A stretch of 44,464 bases of DNA, from assembly GCA_017549365.1 (NCBI GenBank), contig JAFYUZ010000020.1, positions 1 to 44,464 on the forward strand. Direction: 5' to 3'. Numbering within the stretch: the first letter of the stretch is position 1; each line of letters starts with the position of its first letter. This document shows positions 36,282 to 44,313 of the stretch, piece by piece. The DNA comes from Clostridia bacterium. GTDB lineage: Bacteria > Bacillota > Clostridia > Oscillospirales > CAG-382. The notes below the pieces were generated by a model. That model saw only the letters and a list, made by a program, of their open reading frames with translations. It had not been told where the DNA came from and made no database searches. Both the position numbers and the translations under genes were made by a program.

Positions 36282-37045
36282 CGTTCAAATTCATCCAACG
36301 TGCAAAATTCGTATCCGCGCTCTTTAAGCTGTGATATAAGATCGTCAAGTATTGCGGCGTTTGTGGACGACGTGGGATGCAAAAGCATGACACATCCGTT
36401 GTGCACGCGCGACAGGATCAACTGTTTTGCTTTTTCGGGATCCATTTGTTTGTTATTGTCCCAATCGGCATAGGCAAGGCTCCAGAAAACCGTGGTGTAA
36501 CCGAGATCTTTTGCGGTTTTCAGATTTTCTTGCGAAAACCTGCCTTCGGGCGGACGATAGAACTTGCTCATTTCTTTTCCCGTTTGTTCACGGAAAATAC
36601 TCTCTATTTCCGAAAGCTCTTTTTCAAACTGCTCGGGCGACGTGATCTTGCTCATATCGCGGTGGCTTGTGGTATGATTACAAACAAGGTGTCCTTCGTC
36701 TGTCATACGGTTGATAAGCTGCGGGTTTTGCTTGATAAAATGCGGCAGAACGAAAAATGCGCCTTTAACGTCGTGCTTTTTCAGAGCGTCAAGAATTTTT
36801 TCGACGTTTCCATTTTCATAACCTGCATCAAAAGTCAGGTATATTTTCTTTTTGTCAGCGCACCCAAGATAGATACAGTTGTATTTTTCGACAATATCAC
36901 GTGCTTCAAAAGACGTTGGTCTTATTTCGTCTTTTGTCGGCACGGTATACCACGAAAAACATTCGGAAGAACTACCAGCAAAAACGTTTAAGGATGTGAT
37001 GGCAACGAAAAGAGCCGCCAATGCAAAAGCATATTTTTTTTGCAA
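36278..37045 (-). CDS. pdaA: PdaA-like polysaccharide deacetylase (cortex muramic delta-lactam)
   Basis: PdaA removes the acetyl group from muramic residues so that the delta-lactam of spore cortex can form. The protein has a signal peptide (first about 25 residues), SWYTVP and FEARDIVEKYNCIYLG, then the PdaA version of the NodB motifs: LTFDAGYENGNV, CNHTTSHRDMS, FYRPPEGRFSQENL, ATVFWSLAYADWD-like and LLHPTSSTNAAIL. TTG at 37045 is preferred over the GTG at 37054 because GGAGG lies seven bases before it, while the GTG lies right beside that site. First gene of a two-gene operon of deacetylases. Confidence 0.9.
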   Translation of the reverse strand: MQKKYAFALAALFVAITSLNVFAGSSSECFSWYTVPTKDEIRPTSFEARDIVEKYNCIYLGCADKKKIYLTFDAGYENGNVEKILDALKKHDVKGAFFVLPHFIKQNPQLINRMTDEGHLVCNHTTSHRDMSKITSPEQFEKELSEIESIFREQTGKEMSKFYRPPEGRFSQENLKTAKDLGYTTVFWSLAYADWDNNKQMDPEKAKQLILSRVHNGCVMLLHPTSSTNAAILDDLISQLKERGYEFCTLDEFER

Positions 37046-37109
37046 AGCTATCACCTCCGATCGATATTTTGTGCAAGTCGGAAGAAAATAAACTATCTTT
37101 TTTCAAGAA

Positions 37110-37139
37110 ATAATACTGCATTTTGCTACAAATCGGCAA
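37110..37139 (-). promoter_or_regulatory. Possible promoter of the deacetylase operon
   Basis: On the minus strand TTGCCG (37139-37134), an 18-base spacer and TATTAT (37115-37110) resemble a sigma-A promoter. In Bacillus pdaA is under forespore sigma-G; no good sigma-G match was seen here, so this call is tentative. Confidence 0.35.
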
Positions 37140-37145
37140 AAGCAC

Positions 37146-37174
37146 TTGAATTTTATAAAAATATGTAATATAAT
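37146..37174 (+). promoter_or_regulatory. Sigma-A-type promoter of ackA
   Basis: TTGAAT (37146-37151), a 17-base spacer and perfect TATAAT (37169-37174). A short hairpin GCAACGTC/GGCGTTGC (37195-37214) followed by GTTTTAAG lies in the leader, before the ribosome binding site AGAAAGG. Confidence 0.82.
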
Positions 37175-37236
37175 ATAATGTATGTAAAAAATAGGCAACG
37201 TCTTTTGGCGTTGCGTTTTAAGAAAGGATAGAAAAA

Positions 37237-38451
37237 ATGAAAATTCTTGTTATCAATGCAGGAAGCTCTTCGATCAAGTATCAGCTTATCGATATGACAA
37301 ACGAGCAGGTTATCGCCAAGGGTATGTGCGACAGAATCGGTATTGCAGGCGGAAACTTCAAGCAGAAGGTTGACGGACGCGACGATTATAAGCTTGATGT
37401 TGATATGAAGAATCACGAGGAAGCTATCAACCTCGTTATCAAGACCCTTACAGACCCTGTTCAGGGCGTTATTTCTTCGATGAGCGAGATCAACGCCGTT
37501 GGTCACCGTGTTCTTCACGGCGGCGAAAAGTTCTCGGGCTCTGTTATCGTTGATGAAAAGGTTGTTGAAGCTATCAAGGAATGCTTCGACCTCGGCCCTC
37601 TTCACAACCCCCACAACCTCACAGGTATTCTTGCTTGCGAAAAGCTTATGCCCGGCGTTCCTCAGGTTGCCGTATTTGACACAGGCTTCCATCAGACAAT
37701 GCCCGACTATGCATACATGTATGCACTTCCCTATGAATATTACGAAAAGTACAAGATCCGCCGCTACGGTTTCCACGGCACTTCTCACAGATATGTAAGC
37801 GCAAGAGCTGCGGCTATGCTCGGAAAAGAAAACAACCCCGAAGGTCTTCGCGTTGTTACCTGCCACCTTGGCAACGGTTCTTCCATTGCAGCAGTTAAGG
37901 ATGGCAAGTGCTTTGATACCACAATGGGTCTTACTCCCCTTGAAGGTATCATGATGGGTACACGTTGCGGAAGCATCGACCCCGCTATCATCCCCATCAT
38001 CATGAAGAAGGAAGGCATCACCGCTGAACAGATGGATACCATCATGAACAAGAAGTCGGGTATCCTCGGTGTTACAGGCGGCGTTACCAGCGACAACCGC
38101 GACATCGAAGAAGGCGCAAGAAACGGCAACGAAAGATATCAGCTCGTTGAATCGATGCTCTGCCACCAGCTTACAAAGTACGTTGGCGGATATGCAGCAG
38201 CTATGGGCGGCATTGACGCAGTTGTATTCACAGGCGGTATCGGCGAAAACAATCCTCAGTACAGAACCCGCGTTGCTGAAAAGCTCAGATTCATGGGTGT
38301 TGAAATCGACGAAGAACTCAACGCAAAGGCAAAGCGCACAAGCGTTGAATACGATATCTCCACAAAGGATGCAAAGGTAAGAGTCCTTGTTATCCCCACA
38401 AACGAAGAGCTTATGATCGCAAGAGATACTCTTGAACTCTGCTCGAAATAA
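37237..38451 (+). CDS. ackA: AckA, acetate kinase
   Basis: AckA makes ATP and acetate from acetyl phosphate, a main energy step in fermenting Clostridia. The 404-residue protein has MKILVINAGSSSIKYQLIDM, VGHRVLHGGEKFSGS, RRYGFHGTSHRYVS, VTCHLGNGSSIAAVKDGK, GTRCGSIDPAIIP, VFTGGIGENNPQYR and the C-terminal VIPTNEELMIARDT, all textbook acetate kinase motifs. The usual partner gene pta is not next to it. It is a single-gene transcript with its own promoter and a strong terminator. The codon choice (GAAAAG, CTT) looks like that of a highly expressed gene. Confidence 0.98.
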   Translation: MKILVINAGSSSIKYQLIDMTNEQVIAKGMCDRIGIAGGNFKQKVDGRDDYKLDVDMKNHEEAINLVIKTLTDPVQGVISSMSEINAVGHRVLHGGEKFSGSVIVDEKVVEAIKECFDLGPLHNPHNLTGILACEKLMPGVPQVAVFDTGFHQTMPDYAYMYALPYEYYEKYKIRRYGFHGTSHRYVSARAAAMLGKENNPEGLRVVTCHLGNGSSIAAVKDGKCFDTTMGLTPLEGIMMGTRCGSIDPAIIPIIMKKEGITAEQMDTIMNKKSGILGVTGGVTSDNRDIEEGARNGNERYQLVESMLCHQLTKYVGGYAAAMGGIDAVVFTGGIGENNPQYRTRVAEKLRFMGVEIDEELNAKAKRTSVEYDISTKDAKVRVLVIPTNEELMIARDTLELCSK

Positions 38452-38466
38452 TTTTTGCAAAAAAGT

Positions 38467-38500
38467 ATGCACCGCGTTTTTCGCGGTGCATTTTTTTATT
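38467..38500. terminator. Bidirectional terminator between ackA and the flavodoxin gene
   Basis: ATGCACCGCG (38467-38476) pairs perfectly with CGCGGTGCAT (38482-38491), followed by TTTTTTATTTT. A-rich sequence on the other side lets it serve the convergent minus-strand gene as well. Confidence 0.93.
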
Positions 38501-39848
38501 TTATGTTTATGCTATCTAAAAGTTTCTTGTATGGTGCAAGCATCCCTTCGTTCATTTTGTTGCCCATTTTTGCCCTTATTTTCGGCGAGGATATCAGTGC
38601 TCCGACCAAGTACATTTTAAGCATTGTTCCCCTGTTTTTCTGAGGAAAATCGTATTGCTTGTGCTTTTTATAGAATTTGTGGTCTGCCTTCATCATCCCC
38701 TGCATGGTCCAGATAAGATCGCGGAATATCTTCATGCCGCCGACTCCGTAAAAATTCTTGGGAGCGGTAAGCTTGTTATCAAGGGCATAAGTAAGATTTG
38801 TGCAAAGGCGATCTATTGCAACATCCGCATCGATCTCGTCGGTGGCAACACCGCAAAGGTAGTTTCCTCCCACCTGCGCTCTTCCCTCAACTATCATTTT
38901 TAAGTTTTGCTCGTTTTCATAGTTGCCGCAGACGATATATCCGACGGGGCTGCCCATTGTCACCGTTCTGTGTCCGTTGCAAAACTGTCTGTCGTCATAA
39001 AGCTTGAAGGAGGCGCCCATGGAATGATCTTTTATTCTGAAAGCATAAACAATAGCTGATGCTGTTTGAATATCGTTTCGCAGAAAACTGTCAAATCCGT
39101 CCTTGTACACACACTTTCCGTCGGTGGCACAATTGAAACAGCCGAGACACCCGCCCGAAAAAGGAAAATCAAGAATGTTGACCACACGGACTTTTTCGCG
39201 GCAAACCGCAGAAAAGCGGGATATCATTGCCGAAAGCTTTGTATCGTTTTTTTCGCAATTGGTAACGACCACAACTTGACGGTCGTTTTTTTCACCCATC
39301 GCTTCGGGTACAGAAACACTAACACCCTCAAAAGGACAAGAAGGCTTTTTTGAATCGACTTTTTTAACCAATCCGTTTTCTGTCGCGAACATAAGATGCT
39401 CGAAAAAAGCGCGGGCATCCGCCCGTCCCTGCTCGGTCAGAAGATCATCCATATCTGCGGACAGACCGCGTATATACGAAAGTCCGAGATCGGCACAGTT
39501 TTCTTCGATATATTTGTGTGCGGTAACGTCATAAAAATGTTTTGATGTCGTTATCTGTGTGGCATATTTTCCGCAAAGGTCGATGCCGCTTTCTTTGACA
39601 AGCTCGATGAAACGGTGGAGCTGATAGGGCGCGATAAAAGTGTAAACAGGATAGCAGAAAAGAAGCATTTCGGCTTGTTCAAGCTCTTGCTTTCCCTGCG
39701 AAAAATCCTTTTCAAAAGCTTTTATCTTTTGACCGACGTCAAGCACCGAAAAAGAGTGTAATGGATAGAGCTTTTCAAGATATTTCACCGTTTGAAGGGT
39801 TATGCTGTATTTTCCCTTTGGGCTTCCGTTAAGTACAAGTATTTTCAT
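38496..39848 (-). CDS. Double flavodoxin-like NAD(P)H-dependent oxidoreductase
   Basis: A 450-residue protein with two flavodoxin-like domains in tandem. The first (1 to about 175) starts MKILVLNGSPKGKYSITLQT and has LLFCYPVYTFIAPYQLHRFI. The second (about 190-330) starts RQVVVVTNCEKNDTKLSAMI and carries GGCLGCFNCATDGKCVYKDG, a Cys motif seen in NADPH-dependent FMN reductases and iron-sulfur flavoproteins. The C-terminal 120 residues have no recognised domain. An FMN-binding electron carrier or reductase is likely; substrates are unknown. It lies 15 bases after an UPF0316 membrane protein gene, but a link is not obvious. Confidence 0.8.
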   Translation of the reverse strand: MKILVLNGSPKGKYSITLQTVKYLEKLYPLHSFSVLDVGQKIKAFEKDFSQGKQELEQAEMLLFCYPVYTFIAPYQLHRFIELVKESGIDLCGKYATQITTSKHFYDVTAHKYIEENCADLGLSYIRGLSADMDDLLTEQGRADARAFFEHLMFATENGLVKKVDSKKPSCPFEGVSVSVPEAMGEKNDRQVVVVTNCEKNDTKLSAMISRFSAVCREKVRVVNILDFPFSGGCLGCFNCATDGKCVYKDGFDSFLRNDIQTASAIVYAFRIKDHSMGASFKLYDDRQFCNGHRTVTMGSPVGYIVCGNYENEQNLKMIVEGRAQVGGNYLCGVATDEIDADVAIDRLCTNLTYALDNKLTAPKNFYGVGGMKIFRDLIWTMQGMMKADHKFYKKHKQYDFPQKNRGTMLKMYLVGALISSPKIRAKMGNKMNEGMLAPYKKLLDSINIK

Positions 39849-39863
39849 TTGAATCTCCCGATA

Positions 39864-40406
39864 TTATTTAAGCATTCCGTGACCGCCGGCGTATTTGCTG
39901 ACGTCGGATGCAACGACAAAAACTTTTCCGTCGCACAGGCTTCTGACATCGGAAAGTACTTTTTTCATTTCCTTGCGGGCAAGGACGATCAAGATCATAT
40001 TCATCTTGTCGGTTGAGCCATGACCTTCAAAAACGGTATATCCGAGGTTTTGATCCTTGAGATAACAAATGATTTTTTTAGAAGAATCGTCGCCTGCAAT
40101 AAGTTCAAGGCTTGATGTGCCAAGTGCAAGCTTGCTTTCGATGGTAGAACCGATGAAAAGTCCTGCGGCATATCCCGTGCAATAAAAAAGAAGAAGCAAA
40201 AGATCATCACCCAGTGTTCCGATTATTGTGGATACCACAAGACCCCAGATGACGCATTCGAGAAAACCGAGACCTGCCGCCTTGGCACGCTGGCCTCTTA
40301 CCATCATACAGGTTTTGAGAGACTGGATGGATATTTCAACAATTTTTGTAACACACACGAGAACGCACACAAGGGCGGGATGTATTGATGATAAAAATTC
40401 AGACAT
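39864..40406 (-). CDS. UPF0316 (DUF5698/DUF2179) membrane protein
   Basis: A 180-residue protein with three membrane segments in its first half (about 10-28, 43-66, 68-92) and a soluble C-terminal DUF2179 domain (about 100-175) with GYTVFEGHGSTDKMNMILIV and ARKEMKKVLSDVRSLCDGKV. The ordering and the ISIQSLKTCMMVRGQRAKAA segment match UPF0316. DUF2179 domains resemble small ligand-binding modules, but the family function is unknown. AAGGAG precedes ATG 40406. A weak TATAAT (minus strand, 40439-40434) lies upstream without a good -35 box. Confidence 0.87.
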   Translation of the reverse strand: MSEFLSSIHPALVCVLVCVTKIVEISIQSLKTCMMVRGQRAKAAGLGFLECVIWGLVVSTIIGTLGDDLLLLLFYCTGYAAGLFIGSTIESKLALGTSSLELIAGDDSSKKIICYLKDQNLGYTVFEGHGSTDKMNMILIVLARKEMKKVLSDVRSLCDGKVFVVASDVSKYAGGHGMLK

Positions 40407-40484
40407 TTAAGGAACTCCTTTCAAGCACAAACAATTATAAAACAAAAACTAATAAATATCTACCAAAAAGGAACACTATGACTG

Positions 40485-41144
40485 TTAAAGCAGTACGAAT
40501 CTGTTTTTTTCGGAATCAAGTATTCCCTCTTTTTTCAGCTTTCCGATCTCGGCAGAAAGTCCGCTTCTTTCAACCTCGAGATAATCTGCAAGCTGCTGAC
40601 GGTCGAACGGAATAGAAAATTCTCGGCTCGAAAACTTTTTTGACTGGATGTCGAGATAGGTCAAAAGCTTTTCCCTCGTTGTCCTTTTTGAGGTGATATC
40701 CACCTTATGATGGAAAAGAACGTTTTTCTCTGCAAGATTTTTCATAAGGTTGAAGATCATCTGTCGGTGAAAAGAGCACGAATGATCGCAGGAATACATT
40801 ATGCGTGCGCAATCAATAAACATGATCTCGCTTTCTTTTACGGCCACAACGCTTACAGGTATCGACTGTACCTGCGAGCAGGCAAAAGCCTCGCAAAAAA
40901 GCTCTGACGGCTCTGCAGAGAGCACGATCGAACGGTTGCCCATATAATCCACTCTTTCCATCTGCACCCCACCCGAAAGAACGATGCCTACGTATTTTGC
41001 AGGCGAGCCTTCGGCAAAAACGGTGTATCGCTTGTCAAAAAACTCTGTGCGCGCACCGAGACACGAAAGCAGAGGGACGATATCTTCTTCGCAAACGTTG
41101 GCAAAAAGCGGACATTTTTTTAAAATATCAAGATATTTTTTCAT
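40485..41144 (-). CDS. Crp/Fnr-family transcription regulator
   Basis: A 219-residue regulator with an N-terminal cyclic-nucleotide-like sensor domain (about 10-125; FFDKRYTVFAEGSPAKYVGI, VQMERVDYMGNRSIVLSAEP) and a C-terminal winged helix (about 150-219; DRQQLADYLEVERSGLSAEI). It is read divergently from the dehydrogenase gene with a palindrome between, so it probably controls that gene and itself. Several Cys (11, 18, 28, 84, 89, 112, 119, 123) could sense redox, but a classical FNR N-terminal Cys cluster is absent. ATG 41144 follows AAAGGTGA; the longer frame to 41216 would run across the promoter region. Confidence 0.88.
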   Translation of the reverse strand: MKKYLDILKKCPLFANVCEEDIVPLLSCLGARTEFFDKRYTVFAEGSPAKYVGIVLSGGVQMERVDYMGNRSIVLSAEPSELFCEAFACSQVQSIPVSVVAVKESEIMFIDCARIMYSCDHSCSFHRQMIFNLMKNLAEKNVLFHHKVDITSKRTTREKLLTYLDIQSKKFSSREFSIPFDRQQLADYLEVERSGLSAEIGKLKKEGILDSEKNRFVLL

Positions 41145-41157
41145 AAAAATCACCTTT

Positions 41158-41173
41158 TGTTGAAAATTCAACA
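41158..41173. promoter_or_regulatory. Inverted repeat operator between the regulator and dehydrogenase
   Basis: TGTTGAA-AA-TTCAACA (41158-41173) is a seven-base inverted repeat with a two-base centre. Its right half overlaps the -35 box of the dehydrogenase promoter, and it lies just downstream of the predicted transcription start of the regulator. It resembles Crp/Fnr-type sites, but the half-site spacing is two bases shorter than the FNR consensus. Confidence 0.65.
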
Positions 41174-41195
41174 GAAATTCCAAAAACATTATACT
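41167..41195 (+). promoter_or_regulatory. Promoter of the dehydrogenase-ferredoxin genes
   Basis: TTCAAC (41167-41172), a 17-base spacer and TATACT (41190-41195), 35 bases before ATG 41230. The -35 box lies within the inverted repeat. Confidence 0.6.
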
Positions 41196-41216
41196 ATAAT
41201 AATCATAGAAAATCAA
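41188..41216 (-). promoter_or_regulatory. Promoter of the Crp/Fnr regulator gene
   Basis: On the minus strand TTGATT (41216-41211), a 17-base spacer and TATAAT (41193-41188). The -10 box overlaps that of the divergent plus-strand promoter, so the two promoters probably compete. Confidence 0.7.
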
Positions 41217-41229
41217 GGAGGTAAAAACA

Positions 41230-42264
41230 ATGAAAATTGCTTTTTTTGATACAAAACCCTACGACAAGCCTTCTTTTGACAAATACGGTGAAAAAGCAGG
41301 CGTTGAATTTAAATATTTTGAAACAAAGCTGAACAAAGACACGGTTGAACTTGCTCAAGGCTTTGACGGAGTATGCGTTTTTGTAAACGACACAGTCGAC
41401 GCATACGTTATAGACAGGCTCGTGGAGCTTGGAGTGAAAGTGGTGGCTTTGAGATGTGCAGGTTTTAACAACGTTGATATGAAACACGCTTTCGGAAAGA
41501 TCCACGTTTTAAGAGTTCCCGCATACTCGCCGTATGCGGTTGCGGAACACGCCATGGCTCTTTTATTAACGTCTATCAGAAGAATACACAAAGCGTATAT
41601 CAGAACGAAAGATTTCAACTTCAGTCTTTCGGGGCTTACGGGTTTTGACCTTTACGGCAAAACTGTGGGTGTTATCGGCACGGGACGCATAGGCAGAGTG
41701 TTCATAGACATCTGCCGCGGATTTGGAATGAAAATTCTTGCATACGACAAATTTCCGGCACAAGGACTTGACAACGGCAACACGATAAGATATACAGAGC
41801 TTGACGAGCTTTTCGAAAAGAGCGACATCATCTCTTTGCACTGCCCTCTTACCGAGGAAACACATCACATCATAGACAAAAAAGCACTTGAAAAGTGCAA
41901 AAAGGGAGTTGTTATCCTCAACACTTCGCGCGGTGCCCTTGTTGATGCCGAAGCTTTGCTTGAAGAAATCAAATCGAGAAAAGTTGGCGCTGCCTGCCTT
42001 GACGTTTACGAAGAAGAATCCGACTTTTTCTTTGAGGATTACTCGGGACACATTATGGAAGACGATACTCTTGCCCGTCTGATCTCAATGCCCAACGTGA
42101 TCGTTACTTCGCACCAGGCGTTTCTTACCGAAGAGGCTCTTTCCAACATCGCCGAAACGACGGTTGACAACATTGTACAGTATCTTTCGGTTTCGCAATG
42201 CCCCAACGAGCTGTGCTACAGAGCAGGTGGTACTGTTGACTGCAAAGACGGAAAATGCTTCTGA
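41230..42264 (+). CDS. ldhA: D-lactate dehydrogenase-type 2-hydroxyacid dehydrogenase with Cys-rich tail
   Basis: A 344-residue NAD-dependent D-2-hydroxyacid dehydrogenase, closest by eye to E. coli LdhA, which reduces pyruvate to D-lactate. It shows MKIAFFDTKPYDKPSFDKYG, LRCAGFNNVDM, the NAD loop VIGTGRIGRVF (148-158), NTSRGALVDAEAL with Arg234, LDVYEEESDFFFED with Glu263, and the catalytic His295 in SHQAF. After residue 320 it carries QCPNELCYRAGGTVDCKDGKC, trimmed here, giving four Cys in the last 21 residues, an unusual tail. AAGGAGG precedes ATG 41230. It is divergent from the Crp/Fnr gene and upstream of a ferredoxin gene. Confidence 0.88.
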   Translation: MKIAFFDTKPYDKPSFDKYGEKAGVEFKYFETKLNKDTVELAQGFDGVCVFVNDTVDAYVIDRLVELGVKVVALRCAGFNNVDMKHAFGKIHVLRVPAYSPYAVAEHAMALLLTSIRRIHKAYIRTKDFNFSLSGLTGFDLYGKTVGVIGTGRIGRVFIDICRGFGMKILAYDKFPAQGLDNGNTIRYTELDELFEKSDIISLHCPLTEETHHIIDKKALEKCKKGVVILNTSRGALVDAEALLEEIKSRKVGAACLDVYEEESDFFFEDYSGHIMEDDTLARLISMPNVIVTSHQAFLTEEALSNIAETTVDNIVQYLSVSQCPNELCYRAGGTVDCKDGKCF

Positions 42265-42288
42265 AAATAAAAAGTGGGAAAAACGGAT

Positions 42289-42987
42289 ATGATAAGAAAA
42301 ATAATTAAAATTAACGAAGAAAAATGCAACGGTTGCGGCGCCTGTGCCAAAGCATGCCACGAAGGTGCCATCGAAATGGTAAACGGAAAAGCAAAGCTTG
42401 CAAAGGAAGATTTTTGCGACGGGTTCGGAGATTGTCTTCCTGCCTGCCCAACCGGTGCCATAACCTTTGAAGAGCGCGAAGCGCCTGCATACGACGAAAA
42501 GGCAGTGAACGAGGCAAAGCAGAAAAAGAAAACCTCTCCCCCTGCCTGCCAATGTCCCGGAACAAGCGCAAAAGCTTTTGAAAGAAAAAACGATACTCTC
42601 CCCTTTTCAACAAGCACTGTAGCATCAAGGTTGAGGCAGTGGCCTTGTCAGATAAAACTTGTGCCCACAAACGCACCGTATTTTGACAACGCGCACCTGC
42701 TTGTTGCCGCAGACTGCACCGCATACGCCTACGGCAATTTTCACAACGATTTTATCGGAAACAAGATCACTCTCATCGGTTGCCCAAAGCTTGATTCTGT
42801 TGATTATTCCGAAAAACTCACCGCCATTATTGCAGGCAACAACATAAAAAGCGTAACGGTGGTACGCATGGAAGTTCCATGTTGCGGCGGGATTGAAAAC
42901 GCTGTAAAAAAAGCTTTGATGAACAGCGGAAAATTCATTCCGTGGCAGGTAATAACTGTTTCTACCGACGGCAGAATTATCGAATAA
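42289..42987 (+). CDS. Ferredoxin-type 2x[4Fe-4S] protein with extra C-terminal domain
   Basis: A 232-residue protein. The N-terminal 60 residues are a two-cluster ferredoxin: CNGCGACAKAC (13 onward) and CDGFGDCLPACPTG, where the second cluster loop is CxxxxxCxxxCP. A Lys-rich linker follows. The C-terminal domain (about 110-232) has LRQWPCQIKLVPTNAPYFD, LLVAADCTAYAYGNFH and EVPCCGGIENAVKKAL, with further Cys, and is common in Clostridial proteins of this sort but without known function. ATG 42289 is preferred; a GTG at 42274 is also possible and both ribosome sites are weak. It follows the dehydrogenase by 24 bases, so co-transcription is likely. Confidence 0.85.
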   Translation: MIRKIIKINEEKCNGCGACAKACHEGAIEMVNGKAKLAKEDFCDGFGDCLPACPTGAITFEEREAPAYDEKAVNEAKQKKKTSPPACQCPGTSAKAFERKNDTLPFSTSTVASRLRQWPCQIKLVPTNAPYFDNAHLLVAADCTAYAYGNFHNDFIGNKITLIGCPKLDSVDYSEKLTAIIAGNNIKSVTVVRMEVPCCGGIENAVKKALMNSGKFIPWQVITVSTDGRIIE

Positions 42988-43001
42988 TATCATTTTACAT
43001 A

Positions 43002-43030
43002 TTGCAGTTTTTGCAAAAATGTGGTAAAAT
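43002..43030 (+). promoter_or_regulatory. Promoter of the flavodiiron protein gene
   Basis: TTGCAG (43002-43007), a 17-base spacer and TAAAAT (43025-43030). An imperfect inverted repeat (TTTTACAT ... ATGTGGTAAAA) overlaps it and could be a regulator site. Confidence 0.6.
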
Positions 43031-43063
43031 ATATGCGATATACTTTTTAAGAGGTGGACAAGT

Positions 43064-44218
43064 ATGAATATTACAAACGACATCAGATACGTTGGTGTTA
43101 ACGATCACGAAATTGACCTTTTTGAAGGACAGTACATCGTCCCCAACGGTATGGCATACAACTCATACGCCGTGATTGACGAAAAGATCGCAATTTTCGA
43201 TTCGGTAGACAGACGCTTTGGCGAAAAATGGCTTGAAAACATAAAAAATGCCCTGGGTGAAAGAACACCCGATTATCTCATCGTTCAGCACATGGAACCC
43301 GACCATTCCGCAAATATAACAAGCTTTGCAAATGCGTACCCAAATGCCAAGATCGTGGCTTCCGCAAAAGCTTTTGCAATGATGAAAAACTTTTTCGGCA
43401 CTGATTTTGCCGACAGACAGATGGTTGTCGGCGAAAACGACACTCTTTCTCTCGGAAAGCACTCTCTTACCTTCTTTACCGCACCCATGGTACATTGGCC
43501 CGAAGTTATCGTGACATACGATAAGCTTGACAAGGTTCTTTTTTCCGCAGATGCTTTCGGAAAATTCGGTGCGCTTGACACAGAAGAAGATTGGGCGTGC
43601 GAAGCAAGAAGATATTACATCGGCATCGTCGGAAAATACGGCGCGCAGGTGCAGGCTCTTCTTAAAAAAGCATCAGCACTTGACATTGAAAAGATCTGCC
43701 CTCTTCACGGACCGGTTTTGTCGGAAAATCTTGGATACTATCTCGATCTTTACAACACCTGGTCAAGCTATTCGGTGGAATCGGAAGGCGTTGTGATCGC
43801 CTACACTTCGGTTTACGGCAACACCAAAAAGGCGGTTGAGCTTCTTTCCGAAAAGCTTAAGGAATACGGTTGTCCCAAGGTTGCGGTGTCGGATCTTGCA
43901 AGATGCGATATGGCAGAAGCGGTTGAGGATGCTTTCAGATACGGCAAGATCGTTCTTGCAACAACCACCTACAACAACGACATCTTCCCCTTCATGCGAA
44001 CATTTATCGATCATCTGACCGAGCGTAATTTTAAAAACAAGACTGTCGCTTTTATCGAAAACGGAAGCTGGGCTCCAAACGCCACAAAGGTTATGAAGTC
44101 CATGCTTGAAAAGAGCAAGGACCTTAACTATGCACAAACGGAAGTAAAGATTCTTTCCGCTCTCAACGAGGAAAGCAAAAACGCCATTGATGCCCTTGCA
44201 AAAGAGCTTTGCGAATAA
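43064..44218 (+). CDS. FprA-type flavodiiron protein
   Basis: A 384-residue A-type flavoprotein that reduces oxygen or nitric oxide to protect anaerobes. The metallo-beta-lactamase-like half carries the di-iron ligands His76, Glu78, Asp80 in VQHMEPDHSANI, His144 in PMVHWPEVIV, Asp163 in FSADAFGKFGA and His215 in CPLHGPVLS. The C-terminal half is a flavodoxin domain with the FMN loop YTSVYGNTKKA (247 on). No rubredoxin domain is attached. AGAGGTGG lies before ATG 43064. Neighbouring ferredoxin and Crp/Fnr genes fit an oxygen-response cluster, though this gene has its own promoter. Confidence 0.95.
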   Translation: MNITNDIRYVGVNDHEIDLFEGQYIVPNGMAYNSYAVIDEKIAIFDSVDRRFGEKWLENIKNALGERTPDYLIVQHMEPDHSANITSFANAYPNAKIVASAKAFAMMKNFFGTDFADRQMVVGENDTLSLGKHSLTFFTAPMVHWPEVIVTYDKLDKVLFSADAFGKFGALDTEEDWACEARRYYIGIVGKYGAQVQALLKKASALDIEKICPLHGPVLSENLGYYLDLYNTWSSYSVESEGVVIAYTSVYGNTKKAVELLSEKLKEYGCPKVAVSDLARCDMAEAVEDAFRYGKIVLATTTYNNDIFPFMRTFIDHLTERNFKNKTVAFIENGSWAPNATKVMKSMLEKSKDLNYAQTEVKILSALNEESKNAIDALAKELCE

Positions 44219-44313
44219 TATTTATCCAATAAAAAAATCCTCCGTACGGAGCCCAACTGTAAAGCAGTTTTATATTAAAATCAAAAGGACGAGATTTTTT
44301 CTCGTCCTTTTTG
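44219..44313. terminator. Terminator cluster after the flavodiiron gene
   Basis: Three hairpins in a row. CTCCGTACGGAG (44240-44251) has a T-run on its minus-strand exit. AACTG/CAGTT (44255-44269) is followed by TTATATT. AAAAGGACGAG/CTCGTCCTTTT (44283-44311) is a perfect stem that ends transcripts in both directions. Confidence 0.8.

Noticed and set aside
41158..41173. Classical FNR box
   Set aside because: FNR sites have TTGA and TCAA six bases apart; here they are four apart. The regulator also lacks the N-terminal FNR Cys cluster.
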